From Aurantimonas coralicida (lineage in GTDB: Bacteria; Pseudomonadota; Alphaproteobacteria; Rhizobiales; Rhizobiaceae), in assembly GCA_011050685.1 (NCBI GenBank), contig DRFF01000031.1:1-42239 (forward strand): a DNA stretch of 42,239 bases, in the 5' to 3' direction. The position numbers and the translations under genes were made by a program. Under the pieces are notes generated by a model, which saw nothing but the letters and a program-made list of their open reading frames with translations, was not told the origin of the DNA and did no database searches. Of the stretch, positions 9,556 through 16,426 are shown piece by piece (the first letter of the stretch is position 1; each line of letters opens with the position of its first letter).

Positions 9556-10257
9556 GTGACGCACCGTTTGTCGAACGCTTCCACCACGCTGCTCGCCGCC
9601 GGGCTGGTCGGACTTGCGACGCTTGCCGTCGGCGTTTCAGGGGCGAACGCCCAGGACGCCAAGCCCGCCACCGGCCAGGCGCCGGCTGCCAACCCCGCAC
9701 AAGCCCAGGCGATTCCCGCCGAATGGTTCAAGGTCTGCTCGACCCAGGGTGAAAACGAAATCTGCAACACCCAGTACACGATGATCGCCGATACGCGGCA
9801 GTTGATCACCGCGGTCAACCTGATCAACGTCAAGGGCAAGGTGAACCAGAAGGTCATCCAGGCCGTGGTCCCGACCGGACGGGTCATTCCCGCTGGCGTT
9901 CAGATGAAGGTCGACGACGAAAAGCCGCAGACCCTGAACTACTCGGTCTGCTTCGCCGACCGCTGCATCGCCGAGGCTGAACTGACAGATGCCCTGGTTG
10001 CTTCGATGAAGCGCGGCAAGCAGATGACGGTGACATCGATCAACTTCCAGCGCCAGGCCAATCCGATCCCGATCAGCCTGTCCGGATTCACCCAGGCCTT
10101 TGACGGGGCTCCCAAGGCTGAGCCGGAGCTGGCCCAGCGCCAGAAGGAACTGAACGAGGCTCTGAAAAAGCAGGCCGACGAGCGGCGCAAGAAGTTCGAG
10201 GATGCCCAGAAGGCGGCCAAGGACAACACCGGCGAGGCCAAGCCCGCCGCGCAATAG
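9556..10257 (+). CDS. Invasion-associated locus B (IalB) family protein
   Basis: The predicted product is 233 residues from a GTG at 9556, preceded by GAGAGGATTTGAGG, a good ribosome site. The signal peptide ends near GANAQ. The IalB domain follows, with the characteristic opening W-F-K-V-C and two cysteine pairs (KVCSTQGENEIC and SVCFADRC). The C-terminal 45 residues are a charged Lys/Glu/Ala-rich, probably helical tail. IalB-type proteins are periplasmic or outer-membrane-associated and widespread in Hyphomicrobiales; the name comes from Bartonella and does not imply virulence here. Starts further upstream lack a ribosome site and spoil the signal peptide. A strong hairpin lies 35 bases after the stop. 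Confidence 0.88.
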   Translation: MTHRLSNASTTLLAAGLVGLATLAVGVSGANAQDAKPATGQAPAANPAQAQAIPAEWFKVCSTQGENEICNTQYTMIADTRQLITAVNLINVKGKVNQKVIQAVVPTGRVIPAGVQMKVDDEKPQTLNYSVCFADRCIAEAELTDALVASMKRGKQMTVTSINFQRQANPIPISLSGFTQAFDGAPKAEPELAQRQKELNEALKKQADERRKKFEDAQKAAKDNTGEAKPAAQ

Positions 10258-10292
10258 GCAAGGCCTACCTCGCGGGGCCATTTCCGAAAGAT

Positions 10293-10318
10293 CAAACGGC
10301 GGCGTCAGCCGCCGTTTG
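10293..10318. terminator. Bidirectional intrinsic terminator between ialB-like gene and hspQ
   Basis: A perfect 11-base inverted repeat, CAAACGGCGGC / GCCGCCGTTTG, surrounds the loop GTCA. AAA/TTT ends on the arms serve both strands. It sits between convergent genes and probably ends both transcripts. Confidence 0.8.
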
Positions 10319-10359
10319 CTTGTCCGCGCGCGACACGCCGTCTTGCGACCGCGGCAGGT

Positions 10360-10683
10360 TCAATTGCGGTGGGCACCTTTCAGTTGGTACGAACCATCGA
10401 TGGGGCCATCGAAGATCTCGCCGATCTGAGGATGGCGAACCGGGACCCCGGTCTCATCGGGCAGGAGGTTCTGCTCCGAGACATAGGCGATATATTCGCT
10501 CTCCGCGTTCTCGGCGAAGAGATGATAGAATGGCTGGTCCTTGCGCGGACGCACGTCCTCTGGGATCGAGTTATACCATTCTTCGGTATTGTCGAACTCT
10601 GGATCCACGTCGAAAATGACACCGCGGAACGGATACATGCGATGGCATACGACTTGTCCAATGAAGAAGCGGGCAGTTTGCAT
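10360..10683 (-). CDS. hspQ: Heat shock protein HspQ (YccV-like hemimethylated-DNA-binding family)
   Basis: The product is 107 residues from the ATG at 10683, which has GGGAG about 11 bases upstream; the longer open frame adds a non-conserved extension. The sequence shows the YccV/HspQ core: F-x-I-G-Q-V-V-x-H-R-x-x-P-F-R-G-V-I-F-D-V-D-P-x-F, then QPFYHLFAENAESEYIAYVSEQNL. In E. coli this protein is a heat-shock-induced adaptor that affects Lon protease activity and DnaA stability and can bind hemimethylated DNA. No heat-shock promoter was recognised here. It is convergent with the IalB-like gene across a shared terminator and divergent from the AEC carrier. Confidence 0.92.
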   Translation of the reverse strand: MQTARFFIGQVVCHRMYPFRGVIFDVDPEFDNTEEWYNSIPEDVRPRKDQPFYHLFAENAESEYIAYVSEQNLLPDETGVPVRHPQIGEIFDGPIDGSYQLKGAHRN

Positions 10684-10808
10684 CAAATTCACGACTCCCT
10701 TAAGGGACCGGCAATAGCCAATCTGGAAGCGACAACGCAAGCGCGTCCGTCTCTGCCGCCGACGAACCGCCCACCGATGACGCTTTCTCTCACACCCCGG
10801 ACTGCCCG

Positions 10809-11771
10809 TTGATCGCGATCGTCGGCCTGATCTCGCCGTTCTTCGGCCTGATCGCGCTCGGCTTCGCCACCGGTCGGATCGTCCGTCATCCGGTCGACGG
10901 GCTCGCCTGGCTCAACGTCTTCATCATCTATATCGCGCTCCCGGCGCTGTTCTTCCAGCTTTTGTCGAAAACGCCGGTCGAAAAGCTCGCTAGCGGGGGA
11001 TTTATCGTCGCGACGACGCTGGCGACGTTCGTCATCTTCGCCTTGGGCTTCGCGCTGGCGTTGGCGAGAACGCGGGGCGACATTCCCGTCGCGACGATTC
11101 AGGGGCTCGCTGGGGCCTATGGCAATATCGGTTATATGGGGCCGGGACTGGCCCTTGTCGCCATCGGCCCGGAAGCCGCGGTTCCGGTGGCACTCATCTT
11201 TTGTTTCGATAATACCCTGCATTTCACCATGGCGCCGCTGATGATGGCGCTGGGCGGCGATCGCAAGGGATCATCGGCGAAGATCGCGCTCGGCGTAGTG
11301 GTCAAGATCGTCACACATCCGTTCATCATCGCGACCGCCCTCGGGGTCGCCGCCGCCATCGTCGGGGCCACGCCGCCGGAGCCTGTGGACCGCTTCCTCC
11401 AGCTTCTCGCCAACGCGGCGGCGCCCTGCGCGCTATTCGCGATGGGGGTGACGCTGGCGCTGCGGCCATTGAAACGGGTGCCGGTGGAACTTGGCTATAT
11501 CGTGCCGATCAAGCTCGTGCTGCATCCGCTTGCCGTGTGGCTGCTGCTGGGATTGTTCGGCAACTTCGACCCGGTCTGGGTGAAGAGCGCGATCCTCCTC
11601 GCCAGCCTGCCGACGGCGACCAACGTTTTCGTCATCGCGCAGCAATACGGCGTATGGGTCGAGCGCGCCTCGGCCTCGGTCCTGGTGACCACGGTGTTCT
11701 CCGTCGCCTCGGTCACGCTGTTGCTCTTCCTGATTTCCTCAGGGATCGTTCCGGCCGATCCCTTCGCGTAG
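10809..11771 (+). CDS. AEC family transporter (auxin efflux carrier-like permease)
   Basis: This 320-residue membrane protein has about ten hydrophobic segments. Family signatures are the opening ISPFFGLIALGFATGRI, FIIYIALPALFFQLL in the second helix, YGNIGYMGPGLAL in the middle, and LASLPTATNVFVIAQQYG near the end. AEC carriers move organic anions such as malonate, malate or other carboxylates across the inner membrane; the substrate cannot be told. The start is the TTG at 10809, with no convincing ribosome site and no alternative in-frame start upstream, so the exact N-terminus is uncertain. The 3' end overlaps the convergent UbiH-family gene by 33 bases. Confidence 0.88.
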   Translation: MIAIVGLISPFFGLIALGFATGRIVRHPVDGLAWLNVFIIYIALPALFFQLLSKTPVEKLASGGFIVATTLATFVIFALGFALALARTRGDIPVATIQGLAGAYGNIGYMGPGLALVAIGPEAAVPVALIFCFDNTLHFTMAPLMMALGGDRKGSSAKIALGVVVKIVTHPFIIATALGVAAAIVGATPPEPVDRFLQLLANAAAPCALFAMGVTLALRPLKRVPVELGYIVPIKLVLHPLAVWLLLGLFGNFDPVWVKSAILLASLPTATNVFVIAQQYGVWVERASASVLVTTVFSVASVTLLLFLISSGIVPADPFA

Positions 11772-12953
11772 TGATCGGGAAACCCCGGCGAGGCCTGCGC
11801 CGGGCGACAAACCCTCCCGCATGGCGAACTGGCGCAGAAGCGGAACGCTCCGCATAGCGGCCAGTCCCACGGTCCGCGCGAGCTGCGTGGGCAGGAAGTC
11901 GGCGAGAAGCGAGCGGTTGAGAAGATCGACCCCGACGGTGCGCGAGCGGACGTCGGCCCGGCGGGCCGCTTCGTAACGCGACAGCGCCCCTCGCTGACCG
12001 GGATCATCGCGGCTTTCGGTGGCGAAACGGACGATCGCCTCGCAATCCCGCAAGCCGAGATTGAGTCCCTGCGCCCCGATCGGCGGAAAGGCATGGCCCG
12101 CTTCTCCGACGAGAGCGAGGCGTTCGCCGGTCATCCGGTCGACCGACGCACCGGATAGCGGAAAGCGCTGGATGGGCTCCTCGATTTCGACCGAACCGAG
12201 GATCGAATGCATCTTGTCCTCGACCATGCGCGCGAGACGATCCGGCTTCAGGTCGACATAGAGTTCGGCGAGTTCGGGCTCCTCGACCCACACGAGGGAA
12301 GAACGCCGGCCGGGCAGCGGCACCTGCGTGAACGGGCCGGCCCGCGTGTGGAATTCCGTCGAGACGGAATGATGATCGAGGCGATGGCGAAAGTTGAAGA
12401 CGAGGGCGCTCTGCGGATATGTCCATTGCCGGACGCCGATTCCGGCTGCCTCGCGCATTGGCGAGCGTCGTCCGTCCGCCGCAACGACCAGATCGACGCA
12501 ATAGGACCTGCCATCTTCGAGCGTCACCACGGCCCGGTCGCCTTCGATCGTGTAGCCCCGTGCGGCCGTCTCCCGAACCTCCAGCTTCGGCGCCCCCGCA
12601 ACGCCCTCGCTGAGCGCCGCCTGGAGATCGGCGTTGAGAACATTGTAGCCGAATGAGGTCAGGCCGATTTCGCTGGCGCGGAACTCTACGACCGGCGCGC
12701 GAAACAGGCGTTTGGTGTCGTCGATGAGCCGCATCACCGCCAAGGGCGCCGCTTTCGGGCCGAGCCGATCCATTACGCCCAGACTGGACAAAAAGGCGAC
12801 AGAATCGCCCAAAAGCGCGGTGCTGCGCCCATCCGGCGCCGACTTCGGCGCGATCATCACGGTGTCGAAGCCGGCGGCGGCAAAAGCCAGCGCGGTGGCG
12901 GTTCCCGCCAATCCGCCTCCGACGACGGCGATCTCTCTACGCTCTGTGGCCAC
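11739..12953 (-). CDS. UbiH/UbiF/COQ6-family FAD-dependent hydroxylase
   Basis: The product is about 404 residues from a GTG at 12953, with GGGAGA placed about 8 bases before it; the open frame extends upstream without conserved sequence. The Rossmann FAD site is VVGGGLAGTATALAFA at the N-terminus. The family's internal VVAADGRRSPMRE (DG motif) is present. The C-terminal signature G-x-A-x-H-x-F-P-P-I-G-A-Q-G-L-N-L-G-L-R-D, shared by UbiH/UbiF/VisC ring hydroxylases, is intact. The likely role is hydroxylation of the ubiquinone precursor ring at the membrane; which position cannot be told. It stands alone between two + strand genes. Confidence 0.9.
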   Translation of the reverse strand: MATERREIAVVGGGLAGTATALAFAAAGFDTVMIAPKSAPDGRSTALLGDSVAFLSSLGVMDRLGPKAAPLAVMRLIDDTKRLFRAPVVEFRASEIGLTSFGYNVLNADLQAALSEGVAGAPKLEVRETAARGYTIEGDRAVVTLEDGRSYCVDLVVAADGRRSPMREAAGIGVRQWTYPQSALVFNFRHRLDHHSVSTEFHTRAGPFTQVPLPGRRSSLVWVEEPELAELYVDLKPDRLARMVEDKMHSILGSVEIEEPIQRFPLSGASVDRMTGERLALVGEAGHAFPPIGAQGLNLGLRDCEAIVRFATESRDDPGQRGALSRYEAARRADVRSRTVGVDLLNRSLLADFLPTQLARTVGLAAMRSVPLLRQFAMREGLSPGAGLAGVSRSLREGIGRNDP

Positions 12954-13108
12954 TGGCACAATCTCCCGCCGTTTATCCGGTGAAATGGTCGGAAACCGCG
13001 AGCGGTGTCGCTCGTTTCGCTTGGATTCCCGACATACGCCGGTTACAGCGGATGGCAATGGTCGTTGGCCGAGGGGCGGCGAAAAGCGACAGCGCAGCGT
13101 GGGGATTT

Positions 13109-13834
13109 ATGGCAGACGAAGTCACCGCCTTCGATAAATGGCGCGCCTTCGGCGTGCATCTTTTGACCGCCAGCGGTGCCTTCCTCGCGTTCATGTCGGT
13201 CATTGCGGCGGCGGAGCAGCGCTGGGTAGCGATGTTCGGTTGGTTGGGCTTCGCGCTGTTCGTCGACGGGATCGATGGACCGCTGGCCCGGCGGATCGAG
13301 ATCAAGCGGGTGCTACCCAATTGGTCGGGGGATCTCCTCGATTCGATCATCGACTATGCGACCTTCGTGATGATTCCGGCCGTCGCGCTCTATCTATCGG
13401 GCATGATCGGCCGGCCATGGTCGTTCGTCGCCGCGGCGCTGATCGTCATCTCCAGCGCGATCTATTATGCGGACCTCCGCATGAAGACGAAGGACAATTT
13501 CTTTCGCGGATTTCCGGTCGCCTGGAACATGGTCGTCTTCACGTTTTTCGCCATCCAGCCGAACGAGTGGACCGCCTTCGCCTTCGTGGTCTTCTGCTCC
13601 ACGGCGACGTTCCTGCCGATCAAGTTCCTGCATCCGGTTCGCGTCGAACGGTTGCGTGGCGTCAATCTCGGCGTCTTCGCCGTGTGGTCGGTGCTCGGGC
13701 TTGCCGCGCTATTTTCCGACTTCGCGCCGCTGTGGTGGATCAAATGGGGACTTGTCGCCTCCGGGCTCTATCTGTTCGCCATCGGCGGCGTTCTCCAGAT
13801 CATCGACCGGCTGCGGGGCGTTTCGCACGATTAA
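13109..13834 (+). CDS. pcs: Phosphatidylcholine synthase (CDP-diacylglycerol:choline phosphatidyltransferase)
   Basis: This 241-residue integral membrane protein makes phosphatidylcholine in one step from choline and CDP-diacylglycerol, a route typical of rhizobia and relatives. The CDP-alcohol phosphotransferase motif is complete: D56-G57-x2-A60-R61-x12-G74-x3-D78-x3-D82 (residues DGPLAR...GDLLDSIID). About eight hydrophobic segments follow, with the Pcs-specific YYADLRMKTKDNFFRGFPVAWN. The start at 13109 is chosen because MADEVTAFDKWRAFGVH resembles known Pcs N-termini; a GGGGA lies only 3 bases upstream. In-frame ATGs from 12980 would add a non-conserved extension. It is followed 18 bases later by the quinone oxidoreductase, perhaps in one transcript. 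Confidence 0.93.
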   Translation: MADEVTAFDKWRAFGVHLLTASGAFLAFMSVIAAAEQRWVAMFGWLGFALFVDGIDGPLARRIEIKRVLPNWSGDLLDSIIDYATFVMIPAVALYLSGMIGRPWSFVAAALIVISSAIYYADLRMKTKDNFFRGFPVAWNMVVFTFFAIQPNEWTAFAFVVFCSTATFLPIKFLHPVRVERLRGVNLGVFAVWSVLGLAALFSDFAPLWWIKWGLVASGLYLFAIGGVLQIIDRLRGVSHD

Positions 13835-13852
13835 GAGTTAGGGGAGTGAAGC

Positions 13853-14827
13853 ATGAGTAAGGCAATCGTCGTTCACGAAGTAGGTGGCCCGGAAGTCCTG
13901 AAGTGGGAGGATCACGATCCGGGTCGGCCGGGTCCCGGCCAGATCCTGGTCAATCAGAAGGCGGCCGGCCTCAACTTCATCGACGTCTATTTCCGCACCG
14001 GCGTCTACAAGTCGCCGACCATGCCCTTCGTTCTCGGCAAGGAGGGCGCGGGCGTCGTCGCCGAAGTCGGGGAGGGGGTCGACCGCTTCCAGGTGGGTGA
14101 CCGCGTCGCCTATAACGGCGTCACCGGCAGCTATGCCGAACGGCTCGTGACCGAGGCGGACAAGGCCGTGAAGCTGCCCGACTCGATCGACTTCAAGACC
14201 GCCGCGGCGACCATGCTGAAGGGCATGACGGCGGAATATCTTCTGCGGCGGACCTTCAAGGTAGGGCCGGACACGGTCCTTCTGTTCCACGCCGCAGCCG
14301 GCGGTGTCGGCCTGATCGCCGGACAATGGGCCAAGCATCTCGGCGCGACCGTGATCGGAACAGCCGGCACGCCGGAAAAATGCAAACTGGCCCGCGAGAA
14401 CGGCTGCGACCATGTGATCAACTACCGCGAGGAGGATTTCGTCGAACGAGTGAGGGAGATCACCGACGGACGCAAATGCGACGTCGTCTACGATTCGGTC
14501 GGCAAGGACACCTTTCCGGGAAGCCTCGATTGCCTGAAGAATCGCGGCCTGTGGGTCGCCTTCGGCCAGTCCTCCGGCAAACTGCCCGATATCGACCTCG
14601 GCATTCTCAACCAGAAGGGATCGCTCTACGCGACCCGGCCGAGCCTGTTCGGCTACAACACCAATCGCGAGGAACTCGACGCCTCGGCCAAGGCGCTGTT
14701 CCACGTCATCGAGTCGGGCGTGGTCAAGATCACCATCGGCCAGACCTATCCGGTGTCCGAGGCGGCCCAGGCGCACCGCGATCTCGAGGCGCGGAAAACC
14801 ACCGGCGCGACCGTCTTGACGATCTAG
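13853..14827 (+). CDS. Quinone oxidoreductase, zinc-independent MDR family
   Basis: This 324-residue protein is the full length of the QorA-type NADPH:quinone reductases. Signatures are GLNFIDVYFRTGVY near residue 45, the GxGVVAEVG region, and the nucleotide-binding HAAAGGVGLIAGQWAKHLGA near residue 145, where the AxxGGVG pattern is diagnostic. The catalytic-zinc ligands of alcohol dehydrogenases are absent. The family performs one-electron reduction of quinones in the cytosol. GGGGAG before the ATG gives a clear start. It lies 18 bases after pcs. Tight binding of NADPH and substrate identity are not predictable. Confidence 0.9.
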   Translation: MSKAIVVHEVGGPEVLKWEDHDPGRPGPGQILVNQKAAGLNFIDVYFRTGVYKSPTMPFVLGKEGAGVVAEVGEGVDRFQVGDRVAYNGVTGSYAERLVTEADKAVKLPDSIDFKTAAATMLKGMTAEYLLRRTFKVGPDTVLLFHAAAGGVGLIAGQWAKHLGATVIGTAGTPEKCKLARENGCDHVINYREEDFVERVREITDGRKCDVVYDSVGKDTFPGSLDCLKNRGLWVAFGQSSGKLPDIDLGILNQKGSLYATRPSLFGYNTNREELDASAKALFHVIESGVVKITIGQTYPVSEAAQAHRDLEARKTTGATVLTI

Positions 14828-14847
14828 CTGTTTGCTTCCGGATCAAG

Positions 14848-14878
14848 GGCGCCGTCGCGAAAGATTTGCGGCGGTGCC
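14848..14878 (+). terminator. Stem-loop after quinone oxidoreductase gene
   Basis: GGCGCCGTCGC and GCGGCGGTGCC can pair over 11 positions, with two G-U pairs in RNA, around a 9-base loop, 21 bases after the stop codon. No T-run follows, so it may be a weak terminator or an RNA-stabilising hairpin. Confidence 0.4.
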
Positions 14879-14953
14879 ACTTCGGTCCGGACGCCTTGCA
14901 TACGACGCAACGGGGGTCGCCAAAACTGAATCCCCGCGCGCTGGAGCGATCCG

Positions 14954-16270
14954 ATGTTCGACCTCATCGTCACCAACGCCAATCTGCCCGATGGCCGCAC
15001 CGGAATCGACATCGCGGTTCGCGACGGCCGGATCGCCGCCGTCGAACGCGGCATCGGTGCCGAAGCCGCCGAGACGATCGACGCCTCCAATCGCCTGGTC
15101 TCGCCGCCCTTCGTCGATCCGCATTTCCACATGGATGCGACTTTGTCCTTGGGTCTGCCCCGGATGAACCGATCCGGAACGCTGCTGGAGGGCATCGCGC
15201 TGTGGGGCGAGTTGAAGCCGCTCCTGACCCGCGGGGCTCTGGTCGAGCGGGCGCTGCGCTACTGCGATCTCGCCGTTGCGCAAGGCCTGCTCGCCATCCG
15301 CAGCCATGTCGACGTCAGCGACCCGCGTCTCGTCACTGTCGAAGCGCTGCTTGAGGTCAGGGACCGGGTCAAACCCTATCTCGACCTACAACTCGTGGCT
15401 TTTCCGCAGGATGGCTATCTGCGCGCGCCCGGCGCCGCCGACGCGCTCGCCCGCGCTCTGGACATGGGCATTGATATCGTCGGCGGCATCCCGCATTTCG
15501 AGCGAACGATGGCGGAGGGGGCGGCCTCGGTCGCGGCGCTCTGCCGGATCGCCGCAGAGCGGGGCCTTTCCGTCGACATGCATTGCGACGAATCCGACGA
15601 CCCGCTGTCCCGCCATGTCGAGACCCTGGCGGCCGAAACGATCCGGCACGGGCTTCAGGGCCGGGTCGCCGGCTCACATCTCACCTCCATGCATTCGATG
15701 GACAATTATTACGTCTCGAGGCTGATCCCCTTGATCTACGAAGCCGGAATGCACGTCATTCCCAACCCGCTGATCAATATCACGCTGCAGGGCCGGCATG
15801 ACAGCTATCCCAAGCGCCGCGGGATGACCCGCGTGCCGGAACTGATGGCCGCCGGGATCAACGTCGCCTTCGGCCACGACTGCGTGATGGACCCCTGGTA
15901 TTCCCTCGGCTCCGGCGACATGCTCGAGGTCGCGCACATGGCCATCCATGTCGGCCAGATGACCTCGCGCGATGCTATGCGCGCCTGCTTCGACGCGGTC
16001 ACCGTCAATTCCGCGCGGGTCATGGAACTCGACGGCTATGGCCTCGCTGTCGGCAACCATGCCGATTTTGTCGTCTTGCAAGCGGCGAACCCGATCGAGG
16101 CCATCCGCCTCAAGGCGCATCGGCTGGCGGTCGTGCGTCGCGGCAGGATCATCGCCCGATCGGAGCCACGGGTGAGCCAATTGTTCCTCGACGGCCGCGA
16201 AGCAATTGTCGATGCCGCCACCTACGCACCGCAGGCGCTGATGCAACCCTACCGGCGCGGTGAGCGCTGA
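14954..16270 (+). CDS. CodA-type cytosine deaminase homologue, predicted 5-methylcytosine deaminase
   Basis: This 438-residue amidohydrolase aligns closely with E. coli cytosine deaminase. Metal ligands are H57 and H59 (PHFHMD), H210 in MHCDE, H242 in GSHLTSMHS and D309 in FGHD, each offset by four from CodA H61, H63, H214, H246 and D313. The base-binding Gln (Q152, CodA Q156), catalytic E213, and the NPLINITLQGR and YPKRRGMTRV segments are conserved. The difference is Cys310 (codon TGC at 15881) where CodA has Asp314. Loss of that Asp marks CodA homologues reported to deaminate 5-methylcytosine to thymine. It stands alone, with GGAG before its start and no permease gene nearby. It is well conserved and probably active, but the substrate is a prediction. 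Confidence 0.9.
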   Translation: MFDLIVTNANLPDGRTGIDIAVRDGRIAAVERGIGAEAAETIDASNRLVSPPFVDPHFHMDATLSLGLPRMNRSGTLLEGIALWGELKPLLTRGALVERALRYCDLAVAQGLLAIRSHVDVSDPRLVTVEALLEVRDRVKPYLDLQLVAFPQDGYLRAPGAADALARALDMGIDIVGGIPHFERTMAEGAASVAALCRIAAERGLSVDMHCDESDDPLSRHVETLAAETIRHGLQGRVAGSHLTSMHSMDNYYVSRLIPLIYEAGMHVIPNPLINITLQGRHDSYPKRRGMTRVPELMAAGINVAFGHDCVMDPWYSLGSGDMLEVAHMAIHVGQMTSRDAMRACFDAVTVNSARVMELDGYGLAVGNHADFVVLQAANPIEAIRLKAHRLAVVRRGRIIARSEPRVSQLFLDGREAIVDAATYAPQALMQPYRRGER

Positions 16271-16357
16271 CCGAAGCCCGGCTGACGGGTGTCGCTGGCC
16301 CACAGTTCAGCTTCGATGGGTCTCGGCCGAGGGGAGATCGCGCGCCGAAGTCCGGAC

Positions 16358-16385
16358 TTGCAATGAGATAGTTTAACTATAAAAT
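16358..16385 (+). promoter_or_regulatory. Putative promoter of the flavoenzyme gene
   Basis: A -35-like TTGCAA (16358-16363) and a -10-like TAAAAT (16380-16385) are separated by 16 bases and lie just upstream of the gene at 16427. The operator at 16369-16386 covers the spacer and -10, as expected for repression by promoter occlusion. The arrangement resembles the one proposed upstream of livK. Confidence 0.45.
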
Positions 16386-16386
16386 A
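16369..16386 (+). promoter_or_regulatory. MarR-type operator candidate, site A
   Basis: TAGTTTA-ACTA-TAAAATA is an imperfect palindrome (six of seven arm positions pair) centred about 50 bases before the start of the fused monooxygenase/reductase. Both arms are identical to those at 25951-25968 and 32670-32687. The AT-rich block stands out in GC-rich DNA. Confidence 0.7.
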
Positions 16387-16426
16387 TCTTGTGCGACGGC
16401 CCGTTCGACCCGACAGGAGAGAGCCC

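Noticed and set aside
10369-10812. 147-residue + strand frame over hspQ
   Set aside because: Antisense to the conserved HspQ core; no ribosome site.
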